Source: Epithemia pelagica (taxonomy: Eukaryota > Bacillariophyta > Bacillariophyceae > Surirellales > Surirellaceae). Taken from it: a stretch of 64,000 nt of DNA. The stretch spans positions 2,170,001 to 2,234,000 of the forward strand of contig OX337233.1 in the NCBI GenBank assembly GCA_946965045.2. Reading direction: 5' to 3'. The notes under the pieces are model-generated. The model searched no databases, was not told where the DNA came from, and saw nothing but the letters and a program-made list of their open reading frames with translations. Positions 12,309-24,326 of the stretch are shown here, in pieces (positions within the stretch are counted from its first letter, which is position 1; the number at the start of each line of letters is the position of its first letter). A program made the position numbers and the translations under genes.

Positions 12309-12854
12309 ATCTCGATTTTGTTTCTGCTGAACCAAACGCGGCCGGTACGCACGTCTTCCTGCTTGGACAAAGTCTCGGCGTCTTCACCACACTTGTACAC
12401 TTGCGTTCTTGTGTGACCCAGTATTGTGTTGCTTGTTGGCGAATTGCCATGGCATGTGTAAAATGCGCGACTGGACTTGAATCGTTTAAGGGGTATCAGA
12501 TGTAGTCTACCTAGAGGTGCAGGGTGCAGTGTTCATAGGATTAGCTCGGACAGAGGACTTGGCTCCAGCAGAAGAGTCGATTGTTGATAATTTTTAAACA
12601 GGGTTTGCTATGACCAGGCTTTTTCTGTTGGCACTGTCGTCGGAGTAGATTTCATTCGCATGTTGTTCCTCTGTGATGTATGGGATTCGTAGTTCTAGGA
12701 GTAGATGATTTCAATGGGATGCTCCAACAACGTATGCACAACTGGTCGAAAATATACAAGATGTCGCGTTACTCGAAGATGGTTCCTACCATGGAACGCG
12801 ACGTGGAAGGATAGAAAGAAGACTGTCATCACTCAGTGCATTGCAATGCCAAAC
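12309..12854. other. Intergenic, no supported gene
   Basis: Lies between the DUF3128-like gene and the 3' end of the first EGF gene, both on the minus strand. It may include a short 5' exon of the former. Otherwise I see nothing. Confidence 0.4.
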
Positions 12855-14850
12855 TCACACCAACTCAACGTTAGCAAAATCTCTTTCTTCCGACGTCCGT
12901 GCAGGTGTGTACGAATGTTTTTGAATCCCACCATTCCGAAGTCCATTCAAGCGATGGAGACTATTGGGCCGCTCACCGTTCTCGCCATAGTTTGTAGGCG
13001 TCATTTCCATTTCAGAGCCGTCCGGTGTTGGATACTGTCTTTCAGGTGGAGGGTAGTTAGAATGTCTTTCGGGTGGTGAAGGGTAATGGGAGTGTCTATC
13101 TTGCGGTGGTCCAAATTGAGAATGCTTCTCAGGTGGTAAAAAGTGAGCTTCGGGCGGCGCGAAATGAGAGTCGGGGGCCGCAAAATGGGAGTGGTTGTCG
13201 CGAAACACGTTGTCTCTGGTATTGGTACCTTGGTACACAACTCGTTCAATGAAATACGCTCGTTGGTGGAAGTAAATGGCCATAACAGTAATAAAGGCAA
13301 TTCCTCCAAACACGACGAGCACAATTCCGAATTTTCCTCCCGCCGACATTCCTTCGGCATTGGGCAAAGCCGCTGTGGCGGCCGCTACCGGCGCACCAGT
13401 GGGAGCAGGAGAAGGAGTCGGTGAAGGCACTGGGGACAGGGAAATATGGAGACCCGAAGGAGCAGATTGCACAATTCCAGTGCCCGCCGACGTAGGAGGA
13501 GGCGTCGCCTGGGTAGTCCATCCTTTGTTCTTGAGCTCACAGCGCCTTCCACTCCAGGATCGTACATCACAGGAGCAGTAATGGTCATCGCTTCCAGCAA
13601 CCTTGTAACAGATACCATTGTTGACGCAAAACGGAATCTCGGCCGAAGACATTTTGTTCAATGAGTCGAAAAGTTGGAGAGCCGAAACCTCATCAATTGG
13701 TGTCGGATTTTCACAATGATCTGTTGCTTTGAATTCACAGAAATCACCAGCCACTGCACAAGAAGCACAGGTGAGACAGAACGAAAAATACTTGCTCAAC
13801 GATGATAAACCTCAACGAAGACTTACATCTGACTCCGTTGTCATTGCTACATTCGCAGACCTCTCCTGTAGTCACTCCCTCCATGACACACTGGGAACCA
13901 TGAAAGCAGAATCTATTCTCTCCTCCACATTTGATGTAGTCGTACTCGCAATTCGTTCCAGCATGGCCTTCGCTACAGACACAATGCATGAAATCAGTAG
14001 TTCCTCCACCATTCAGATCCAATGCTCCATTTGCTCCATTATCCTCATATGGGTTGATCCCATGTTGACACATTCCAACTCCTGAGCACTCAAGTGAACA
14101 CATCTGCTGCACATGCTCCGCCATGTATTCGCAATGCCGTCCAGTGAAGCCATCTGGACAATCGCAGGGTTGATCCACAAAATTAATGGCCTGCACACGA
14201 CACAAACCATTGTTCACACAGAACATATCAATATCACGGCTACAAAAATCATTGGCTTTCACTTCAATCTGACAGTACTTGCCCACATAGCGAGCAAGCC
14301 CGAAATTTGGGGCAGTACCAACAACTTCAATGGCAGTCGAACAATCGCACAACGCATTTGGTGAATCGTAGCTTTGACCCACAGCACACTCTCCATTGTT
14401 TCTATTTATGTATCCAAAATCAAAACAGAAGGACTGTTGGAACCACGTTTCTCAAGAAATGCAGGTCAATCGCATGTCCAACACGAACACTTACAAGCAT
14501 TGCATAGCGCCGCAGTTTGTCGTGTCAAGTCTTCGACGATCCACTTCGCAATATGGTCCTGTGAAATCTTCTGTACACTGACATTCAAATTCTCCCTCTA
14601 TATCGCGAGCAACTGGATTTTCCGTTGTTCTCATTGTTTTCTTATTGACACAGATTCCTCCATTGAAGCAGTCCAGAGAGCACCGTGACGGCGTCGACAA
14701 CGAATCAACGTTATCCACAGGAGGCTCGGCATGAAGGGCGCCCACCTCGATTTCCTCTAATGGCTCCACACTGGTTATGACTGGAACAATTCTGTGAATT
14801 AGCGTAAAGCATATTATGAGCAGTTTTGAGTTCAAGCGCACCATGGTCAT
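12855..14850 (-). CDS. EGF-repeat type I membrane protein, paralogue A, three exons
   Basis: Exons 14850-14495, 14401-13827 and 13753-12855 give 609 residues. A signal peptide (about 1-26) is followed by Cys-rich EGF-like modules with the typical endings (CQCTEDFTGPYCE, CDCPDGFTGRHCE, CVCSEGHAGTNCE, CSCDVRSWSGRRCE). A Pro/Ser/Thr stalk precedes one membrane helix (about 452-473). The cytoplasmic tail (about 130 residues) carries a repeated His-x-x-x-PPE pattern (HFAPPEAHFLPPEKH and variants), which is Pro/His-rich and unusual. EGF proteins of this shape act as cell-surface or secretory-pathway receptors or adhesion proteins; no ligand can be inferred. A sister gene with the same module order lies just upstream on the same strand, so the pair arose by tandem duplication. 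Confidence 0.88.
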
Positions 14851-15410
14851 GTTTCCTTCGTTGACTTTTCTGTTCGAAACCAGAAAGAAATCCAGTGCAA
14901 GGCGGTGCAGGCGAACACGAATGGTAGAAGATACTCCGGCGTGACGAGGTGAAGATCCTTTTAGATTTTGTGTTGTTCTGAAGATCGAACCGCGTTCTCT
15001 CTATGATCCGTATTTTCCATCGCGCTAGGGTGTTTTTATAATGGGGTGTTTTCTGTTCCTGCATGGGGAATTGCCCACCAGCTGCAACAATTAACGCCCC
15101 AGTGTTCGGATGTTAAATCTGACAACACAGTTTTCGAAACTTATTTTCCCTCAGAACGGTGAGGCGTATATCTGTTCATTGACGTCACCTCTCTTTTTCC
15201 CAACAAAACCGAGGAAGTTTGAAGTTTGCTATCAGCCTACCTACATCGAACTGCAATAGCTAGCAACTCCAAACAAAAACTCCTCCTCCTCCTACAAACT
15301 CAGGAAACTGCCTACCTAGAGGAGTAAATGCTCCGAACTCTCTGTTTCTATGATGAAATAAAATCTGCTAGGAGTAACTATATAAAAGATGTGAATGTCT
15401 CGGTGAGACT
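14851..15410. other. Intergenic between tandem EGF genes
   Basis: Upstream of paralogue A and downstream of paralogue B. It contains pyrimidine-rich and CTACCT-type simple motifs near 15235-15320, which recur elsewhere in the window. No gene is seen. Confidence 0.45.
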
Positions 15411-17461
15411 CTAAACGATATTCCTGTCCGAGGTTTCCCCTTCCTTGGAGTCCATGTTGTCAGTACTGTTTATGGTATCCTCCGCAACCGACGTCGGTGA
15501 CAACTTTTTGGGAGTGTCCAGATTGACACTGGTCATTCCATCGGCATTATTTTCTTCCGATATCATGTCCAGTTGAAGATTGTTGGCATTGGCCGACTCC
15601 AGCTCTTTTCCAAATCGAGATCGGGTGTAGTACCGATAAATAGCAATGGCACCGGTAAAGACCACTGCAAAGGACACCAAAGTGACGGCAAATTTGCCAA
15701 AGCCTGACATGCCATCATCTTCATTAGAGTTTGATAATTGACTTGCATCTGGGGAACGATCCGGTTCGGTTGCGACAATTGGTGATGGTGATGGAGACGC
15801 TTCACTGGGATAGGGTGTGATACTGGCTTCAATGGTGGGTGGCCACGTGTCGGTCCCCATCACGGTTGGCGCCGGACTGGCTTGTGGAGAACTGGCTCTA
15901 TTTTCGCATCGTCGTCCTGTCCATTCGTCTTGACTGCATTCGCAATAGTACAAGTTGTCCGCTGGATCGAGAACACACTTGCCATTGTTGACACAAAAGG
16001 GCAATGCACTCGTTTCCATTTTGTCCTCTAGATCAGGGACAGGGAAGGAAGGATCCGGATCGGCGGGATTGTTACAATTGTCAGTGGCACGGAATTCACA
16101 CGATTCTCCCGCCACTACCATAATATTGTGAAAATAGAGATCAATTATCCAAATCATTCAGTGGCATTTGCGAAACAGAAGGGAGAGTCATGAAATTAGT
16201 AAATCATGGCCACAATTGATGAAAAGTCATTGCTCCGACATACAAAACTCTCCAAACCTACCTTTTTGGCCAGCGGCATCTTCACACTGACACACGGTTT
16301 CTTGATTGATTTTGACACATGTGGAGCCATGGAAACAAAATTTGCGTCTGCCATTGGGCTCATCGGGTTCACACCGTGAATACTCAAATTCACAATTGGT
16401 TCCCGCATGAAACTCATCGCATCGACAGTACATGTACTTTTCATTGCCATTGTGTTCTAGATCCAAAATACCGTTGGCACCATTGTCCGAAAAGGGATTG
16501 GCTCCGTGTTCGCAGGTACCAAATCCGTTGCAATCCAAGGTACAATCATCGGCCACGTCCGTGGGTGCATACTCGCAATGCCGACCCTAACACAGTCGTG
16601 ATCTGTGGTTAGAAGAGGATTGTCCGTTTCCCCTTTTCACCTTTACACAAACATACCTTGAATCCATTGATACAACGACAGGGTTTGTCATCGTAGTTGA
16701 CGGCGGACGCTCGACATTCCCCTCCATTGATGCAAAACAGTTCTCGGCTGATTCCATTTGGTCCTGGACAATAATCGGCTTCGGTCACATCAGTTTGACA
16801 GGATTTTCCGACGTATCGCTTCACTTCACCAGCGGCCAAACCAGTGGGATCCCATGCCTCAGAACAATCACACACGGGAGTGCCATCAAAAGTCGTGTGG
16901 CCTTCCATACACTGACCACCATTTCTGTATCGTCGTTGCGTGTGAGGGAAAAACACCCAACGAAACAAGAACACTTTTTGTGAGATCACACCTCCTTGCT
17001 CTAACCTAACATAAACATGTCGCTTGTCCTTTTTGCCAATGACAACAAGTAAAAGACGAAACTCGACGCAATGCGCATCCGAGATGTACGTACAAGCATT
17101 GAAGTGTTCCACAGGTTTGATTTCCACCAACCAAATTACGTGTCTTGGGACGTATTTCACAAAAGTTTCCCAGATATCCCGGTGGACACTGACATTGCCA
17201 TTGTCCTTCTTTGTTCTCTGTGGAGGCGACGGTCGTTTCTTCCGTCTTGCGTTCCACGGCAGTCACGGTAGATTCATGAGCAGACGATTTGGTAATGCAA
17301 ACTCCTCCATTTTTACAGTCAAGTGGACAAGAGCTGACAACCAGTGTGTTGTGGTGTTGGTCGGAGGCCGACGAATCGACGAACATGGACCAGCCACTCT
17401 CCACCAGTGTAGAGGCCGCCACGAAGAGCAAAGCACGGCGAGAAACGGACATCATGACCAC
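15411..17461 (-). CDS. EGF-repeat type I membrane protein, paralogue B, four exons
   Basis: Exons 17461-17094, 16924-16657, 16586-16262 and 16114-15411 give 554 residues. The module order matches paralogue A: signal peptide, CPLDCKNGGVC-type EGF, LQCLNGGQC junction, CINGFKGRHCE, CRCDEFHAGTNCE and CECSQDEWTGRRCE, then a Pro/Ser stalk, one membrane helix (about 462-482) and a short tail of about 70 residues. Splice sites at LQCL and before the AGESCEF block correspond to those of paralogue A, while the intron at GFKG/RHCE is absent from A. The tail lacks the His/PPE repeats of A, so the two copies probably differ in cytoplasmic partners. Both genes share orientation, and A lies about 560 bp downstream of B. 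Confidence 0.88.
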
Positions 17462-18775
17462 TTTGACTCCTAAACCAGAGTTTCGAAATGTACCGAGTAG
17501 AAGGAGAACTCGTCGTAGTCAATCGACAAAGAGACTACGATGGACAATGAAAAAAGTTCGAGGCCGAATGATAGAGAAATGGGCTGGTCGTGTCAAGTGT
17601 GCAGGGGAAGCTACTTTGATTATGTGTTTGGAATCATTTGAGCGTGAATCGGAAAATGGGAAACCGCCTCCTTGTCGTTCCTGGTTGTACACAAGAAAGA
17701 GATCAAGGTCTCCTCATCCTCCCTTCTTCGGCTTTCTTGTACGAGCTGCGTCCCGCAAGACCAACACTTCAAGTCTGCCGAGTACGACTGTTGACAGGAT
17801 TCATTCCGAGGGAGTCCGTTGTTTGGATCATGGTGACCACCATTTAAACGATCCATTTGGTTGTGGCTTCATTCTCGCACGCGTTCCAGATTCATGCGTT
17901 GGATCCCCTCTGGTGTCGGAATTGGTCCTCTTGGGGGACCCAAAAGAATTGCCCCTTCCAACAGCTTCCGTATTGGGCTATTCTCGAAACGGCATGCGAA
18001 TCGGATGGGGGACATCAATAGATTCCGCTCTTGTCGTCGACCAAGCTCCGGTCTTGACGCACTCTCACACTTTTCTGCCCCTACTGGCAGCTTGACAATG
18101 GGCGTCCAATATCCAGTTTTCGGATTTGTACGAGAATCATTCCGCATGTTGTCGAAGTCGAAAGACACGACCATGGAGTGACTTGCCACAGAAGCGAAAG
18201 ACGAATTGGAAATGGTGCCATGTGATGGAAAAGAGCTGTCTCAAGACGTTGTATTCTCCGAAAACAGTCCATGTTACAGGTGAAATGGATGACCGACCGG
18301 AAGCTTTTCTGGGTATCGACGAGCCGATTTATTTCAAGGAAACATCTCTTACAGCATGCCTCCGTTGATCTAGCTGCGTCAATTCTTGTGGTACTCGCTC
18401 TAGCTACTTCGAGAATGACAAAGAGAATCGAAAGTGTAAACTCAGATAGGACTTCCCCTTACTAAGACAACTGCTGAATGAGCACGTGATGACTGTTTTC
18501 ATCGGTGATCAAGTTGCGAAAGATAAACTGATCTTTAGACCTTTGTCTACGTCGTATTGGAGTTTGGAGTAGGAATAGGAGCATTACGTCGTCCTATAAC
18601 GCTATGGGGTAATAGAAGCGCTAGCAAAGAATGGAGTAAGGTAGCAAGTCGGGGAGAAAGCGTTTTTGAATTTGTATTTTGTATTTCGATTTTGGGTATG
18701 GGGAATGGGGAACCTTATGGCGATCAAAGATCCAGACATCACTCATTCCTTGTTGGAAAAAATTTGCAAGAAGAC
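17462..18775. other. Intergenic with one doubtful interrupted frame
   Basis: No confident gene. On the minus strand a frame from an ATG near 18171 runs to a TGA at 17871-17869 and then stays open in the same frame to about 17620. Together this would be about 185 codons with one in-frame TGA. A long plus-strand frame here overlaps the first exon of EGF paralogue B and has no family features. Confidence 0.35.
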
Positions 18776-19261
18776 ATGAAACCAAGAGAATTGATCATGA
18801 CAAAAGGTCGCACTCGTTCTCTTTTGTTGATTCTCTGCCTTTGCTCCGCTTCGTTCGCGTGGAATGTTGGCCACATGCCAGCGACGACGACGACGACAAG
18901 ACGCACCCTTCTCGGCAGTGCGTTCACCGGTGGAATGGCACATCTAGTCCTTCTTCCAATACAACCAGCTCTGGCCAAGGAAGACTGCTACAAGGATTGT
19001 TATAAGAACTGTCGCGCCATTGTACCCAACGATAGCTCCAACTATTGCGAAGACAACTGCCGGGACTACTGTTCCCAACCAGATCGAACGGATGGTCTTT
19101 CGGGCTCCGTTTCTGCAGCATCGGGAGAAGTGGGCATTCTTGGAGGAACATTCGGTACAGGGACTGTGGTGAAAGGTGAAGATAAACCGCCCTCAGTATC
19201 TCTTCCGGGCCTTGATTTTACAAGTCCTCAAGGTCGTATGATGATCAAAGGCAATTCATGA
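18776..19261 (+). CDS. Predicted thylakoid-lumen Cys-rich protein
   Basis: 161 residues from the ATG at 18776; an ATG at 18797 (154 residues) would give a tighter signal peptide. The N-terminus has the bipartite diatom plastid form: a hydrophobic signal ending in SASFAWN, then a transit region with a twin-Arg segment (TRRTLLGSAF), a second hydrophobic stretch and a cleavage-like site PALA/KED. That arrangement indicates delivery to the thylakoid lumen. The mature part opens with eight closely spaced Cys (CYKDCYKNC ... YCEDNCRDYC) and ends with a Gly/Ser/Pro-rich tail. The Cys pattern could bind metal or form disulfides. I do not recognise a named family. The open frame extends 73 codons upstream, but those residues lack protein character. 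Confidence 0.75.
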   Translation: MKPRELIMTKGRTRSLLLILCLCSASFAWNVGHMPATTTTTRRTLLGSAFTGGMAHLVLLPIQPALAKEDCYKDCYKNCRAIVPNDSSNYCEDNCRDYCSQPDRTDGLSGSVSAASGEVGILGGTFGTGTVVKGEDKPPSVSLPGLDFTSPQGRMMIKGNS

Positions 19262-19802
19262 GGTCTGGGTTATTTTGCAATAGGAAGTGGCACAATTGAG
19301 ACCGATTGGAGTCAAAATCTGACATTGTCCATCCTCGTCTCACATAACAATGTCCAACGGTTTTTACACATTGTCATACCGTGAGTGTTAATGCACTTTG
19401 CCCCAGAAAAATGCACTCTAATAAAATCATCATGGTCCTCCGTCACCTGCGAAGCGTTAGGACTTTCAAACTGCCTCCACGGATTTTATATTCGGTGTAG
19501 GCGAGAAAACGTATGAGTATAACATTCAACGGATGGCTTTGCAGCAAAAGGAGTTGCTATGGCTACTTGTTCCCGCGTCTTTTTGCTAAGAGTGTTCATC
19601 ACACATTTTTTTACGCCCTAGCGGGGGTTATAATTCTATAGTCTGTCCGTCAATCATTTTTTGACTCGGAGAAGGGAATTCTCGACAGGATCCGACTAAT
19701 GTGCGACCAGAGTCTAAACCTTGCTTGGGGGTAACATCTTTTGCATGTCTCACTTTTCGCTGTCCCTGGAACGAAGTTTCCACAAAAATCCACAAAAAGA
19801 CA
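19262..19802. promoter_or_regulatory. Intergenic region upstream of RDR gene
   Basis: Separates two plus-strand genes and should hold the RDR promoter and the lumen gene terminator region. A CTAGCGGGGGTT motif at about 19618-19629 resembles the inverted G/C motif cluster at 27.5 kb. No gene is seen. Confidence 0.35.
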
Positions 19803-22800
19803 ATGGGACGAAAACGCAAGAACAGGCAGTCCAAGAAGAAAGTTCAACAGAACTACACAGCATCATGGAGGAATAGGACCATGGATAATGCATTGAATGC
19901 AGACGAATTCCGTCAGAGGCAGTCGAAATTCCACAAGAAGATTGCAGCGCAAGAGAAGGACATTCTGTCGAGATCGATTTTCGTTACCAATGTACGAGAT
20001 TTACGGGTAGAATCGAACCTGGAAGCACTCAAGAAATTCTTTAACGATGTCTATGGAGACGTCAAATACTGTCGAAGAACTGTTCGTAGCGACAGAAGGA
20101 AAGGCCGAGGTCGACCTATTATCTATCCACCGGCACGTGTTGTTTTCTTCCACAAAGACGATGCCGAACGTGTGTTCGGTGGGCAAGAACTATCCAAAGT
20201 GGTTGGAAGTCAGCAAATCCGGTGCCCTCTTGGACACAAAAATGGAGAAATCTTGGTTCGCCCTAGTATTCCTTCAAACGACATTTTGCTGGAAGAAACC
20301 GAGGGCTCACAAGTGAGGATGCGAGCTAGTGGTCTCTGGCTGGGGCATTGGTGTCCAGGAGAACGTGAAATGGATATGCTGAGTAACGATCATCAAGATG
20401 AGGGAGAGTGGCTAGGAGTTGTAGAGGGTTCCCCTCCAGTGATGGTTATTGATATCAAGGAACGGTGCATTGAATTGACTTACAAGGGACCTGCGAGAGA
20501 GTATCGAATTATGTTCAAATTCAAAGAACTTTTGACCCCCATCGCTCTCTGTCGACAGGAGTCCGATGAGCTATATCTCATCTTTTCTCTCAAGAACCCT
20601 CCTTTGGTTCATGCCAAGCTATCAGAATACGAACCAGGAGACAACATAGCGGAGATTCTGTGGCAATTGTCCGAAATCAACCTAGTCAACGAAAACGAAC
20701 CAGAATTCCGACGAACACGCACGTGGGACAGGCTTTCAGGAGAACAACTAGGCTTGTACTTAGGGTACAAGCTTTTGATCCCGGGGGTTCAGATCAAGGA
20801 ACTTTTCCTGAACGATCAACTTCGGGAAAGTGGGGTGATTGGTTTCAGTTCAGAAGACTTTCAAAACCCAACCAGGATCAAGTCGACTGACATTGGTTTT
20901 CGGTACGACGAACAATTCAATGCCGCTCTGAAAGCTGTTAGAAATTTTCAAATTGGTAAGAACTTTTTTGTCATGCGGCGGTACAGCTTCCGTCGCCCTG
21001 AATTGATGGTGGAGGAACTCACACTTGTGCAGCTTCGCTTTTGCGTCAGCTTCGTGACGAGGGAAAGTTCACAACGTATCATGCGATTACCGACAAGGCG
21101 ACGTTTGGCAATGAATGTCAGGCCAATATTTTGGAAGTACTGTCGTCGACACAAGACCGCGTTTTCCTCAAGCACGCCATACTTGTAAGTAATGCGTCAT
21201 TATCAGGTAAACTTATTTGGGACACTAAAAGGTTCATTTGTTGTCCATCACCAGGCGCTGGAGGATATGGCATCAGGATTTGGCTGCACTAGGTACCCCT
21301 CACGTTTGTTCCGCAAGTTACTGCCTGGTGCGGCTTTTCGTGATTCGCCGCCAGTGCCTCCACACTGTATACTTGTGCCACGGATACGGCTTAGTCCATT
21401 GCGCGTGCATTTTCTTGGGATGGGCATCGAGACAAGTAATCGGGCAGTTCGCCATTTTTGCCAGGAATACGGATTTGCTGTGGACGAGTTCCTTCGAGTA
21501 AGCATCACCGAAGAAGATGGATCACCGCTTCATGGATCAGAGTTGACGCAAACTGTGAGGGGACATTTGAAAGACTCTCTCGTCAACGGAATCGACTTTT
21601 GTGGAAGAAAGTTTGTCTTCTTGGCCTATTCATCTAGTCAGCTCACAGAGTGCTCCGCCTGGATGGTTTCTGAATCGCGTCATTCATGGGACGTTGTCAC
21701 AATGCGGAACGAACTTGGGGATTTCTCAAGATGTCGGACGCCTTCAAAATTTGGAGCTAGACTTGGCCAGTGTTTCTCTACCACTTTTACCAGATCTATC
21801 GAAAGGTCTTCTCTCCAAGCTCGTCCTGTTGTCATCGATGACATCGAAGGGGCCAGAGGTTGCCACTCCGACGGGACTGGTTTGATCAGGCGGAGAACCC
21901 TGTACGAACTTCTCCTTGAACTTCCTATTGGACCGAAAGATTTGAAATATGTGTCGATTATTCAGATACGTTATGGGGGTGCAAAAGGAACTCTGACAGC
22001 TTACGATGAACCAATGGTTTATTTACCAGAAGGAACTCCGAATGCAGATGTTTATATCCGGGATAGTATGATCAAATTTGGTGGAACATTTGCTGGTGTG
22101 GAGGTCTGCTCTATCGGGAAACGTGTCCCGTACTATCTTAATCGGAATGTTATCTTACTATTGGCAGCGCTTGGGATACATGAACAACATTTTTTGGATA
22201 TGCAGAGAAATATGTTGGTGAACCTGGATAAAATGCTGGATGACGGATTGATTGCACTTCAAATGGTTCGGTCTCTCACAGGAGCTGGAAACGAGTCTCG
22301 AAAAACTCTTCTAAACATGCTTTCAGCAGGACTCACTCCGTCGACAGAGCCTTTTCTGTACGATTGTTTGTCGGCAATGCGCAACCATCAACTGTTTGCT
22401 CTTAGAAAGAAATCAAGGATTCTGGTCGAGAAAGGTGCTGTGTTGGTTGGTGGACTCGATGAAACTGGTGAAGTTCCCGAAGGCTTCGTTTTTTTTCAAA
22501 TTGGAAGCTCACCCTTTGTGGGTCGTGTGTTGGTGACAAAGCACCCCGTAATGCACCCTGGAGACGTGCGCATGCTTACGGCGATCGACGTGCCGCAACT
22601 GAGAGGTCATCGAAATGTTATTCTCTTCAGTAAGCATGGAGATCGTCCGGAAGCGGACAAAATGTCAGGGTCGGATCTCGATGGCGATGAATTTGCCGTC
22701 ACATGGGACAAAAGACTTTTCCTGGAAAGCAACAAAGAGGCAATGGATTACGAAGGCACAGACACATCGCGAGTGCGCCGTTTGTCGGGTAAACCAGAAA

Positions 22801-23945
22801 AGGTGACGGAGGAACTCGTCGTTCATTTCTTGGATCATATCAAAAATGCCAGCGTTGGACAGATATCAATGCTCTGGTTAGATCATGCAGCTTCCAAAGG
22901 CGCAACATCCGATGAATGTACTAAATTAGCCGAGCTTCATTCCATCGCAGTTGACTACCCAAAGAGTGGTGTCCCTGCAGAAATCCCATCAACTCTTCGA
23001 CTGAAGTCGTCGGTTCCACGGCCGCATTGGCGGGAAAAGAAAGCATCTCCGAGCTACCAATGTAGCTCCGTCATTGGGAAGCTCTATGATCAAGTGAAAG
23101 CCGCCCGCCGTCACGAGAACAAAGACGCAGTCGCTAAGAGGAAAATCGATCAGTATGGAACTATTGTTTGTGAGGCTTACCCGGACTGGTCTCCTAGCGC
23201 TCTTCGTAAGGTGTACAGCTTGGACATTTCCATGGCTTTGATGCCATCGGAGTGTCAGAGTTCTCGGAGTAATGTGTCGCAGGATCTGCAAGCGTGGGCC
23301 AACGATGAACGCGCCTCCTATGAACAGGAACTTCTTCGCATCATGAATAAATACAAAATCAGAGGAGAAGGGGAAGCTCTCACCGGCTGCATCAGAAAAT
23401 ACCACAAGTTCTACAAGAAGCGGCAGCATGATTTCTCTCAGGAAGTTCGCCGTTTGGGCGTCGAGCTGACAAAGAAGTATCGAAGATCATTCTTTCAGTG
23501 CGTCGAACGTGTCTCAAGACATATAAAAGATCGGCCCAGTGGAGATTTTACTGATGGATTGATACGTTTTCAGTTTGATGACGCGGACAATGACGAGGAT
23601 GAAGTAGACGAACAGGCTGGTGAGGATGAGAACGAATCTAATCTTATATTTGATGAAGACGACGACAGTTGGAGCGAGGGAAGCATTGAAGATGATAAAC
23701 TGAAAGAAATCGAAGAGATAGCGCTGAAAGACCCAGCATTGTGCAATGATGACGAGGTTATTGTTCAACGCGTGGCCTTTGCTTTGGCTGGTTCATGCTA
23801 TGATTCTGCATACCATCCAGAACATCGCTGGACGGATCGAAATAGAAAATTGACACTCTACAGCTTTCCGTGGATGGTGGCAGACGTCATTTCTCATGCG
23901 TGCTTGAGCTTCCGGACTCAATCGAACCATTTCCGTCAACCATAA
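19803..23945 (+). CDS. RDR: Eukaryotic RNA-dependent RNA polymerase (RDR) with N-terminal RRM, three exons
   Basis: Exons 19803-20955, 21033-21184 and 21255-23945 (introns of 77 and 70 bp) give 1331 residues. The start at MGRKRK is preferred over an upstream in-frame ATG at 19701 because the earlier residues are not protein-like. Residues about 57-130 form an RRM-like fold (RSIFVTNV ... ARVVFFHKDDAERVF). The polymerase core includes the family signature SGSDLDGDEFAVTWD, with metal-binding DLDGD at 909-913, and ends with the usual SFPW block near the C-terminus, after an acidic stretch. RDRs copy single-stranded RNA into double-stranded RNA that feeds Dicer and Argonaute. The gene is complete, with an intact active site. 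Length is within the usual 1100-1400 range. It neighbours PRP4 tail to tail. Confidence 0.93.
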
Positions 23946-24326
23946 ATTCGCTTGATGGATACAGACCTAAAACTGCGGAGAGATTTATCTACGGATATGC
24001 AGATGACCATGGAATTGTATTGAACACGTGGGAAAACAGTTACCTCTATTTAGTTGAGTTTTACTAAGATTGAGAAAGCCTCGATGTACCACCCGATGGC
24101 TTTTCCAAGGGATTGAACTGACCTGGCACAACTTTACTGACACCATGAGTTGAAGCTCCATGTTCCCCGGGTTATCCTCACCAACACGATCAACCCAAGC
24201 CACGTGCAAACCAGAGGTTGATGCAGGATTCTTTGTCATTATCCACATGGTCACGCTTCATCCAAAGGTGTCAAAAGGCAACTTTGCACCGACCTGCTCC
24301 TGCTAATGGGTTGAAAGTAACAATTT
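23946..24326. other. Convergent 3' intergenic region
   Basis: The RDR and PRP4 genes end towards each other here. A further plus-strand frame continues to 24067, but it overlaps the RDR C-terminus in another frame and is judged a shadow. Nothing else is seen. Confidence 0.4.

Noticed and set aside
17289-18095. 268-codon plus-strand frame
   Set aside because: Antisense to exon 1 of EGF paralogue B and compositionally unlike a protein.
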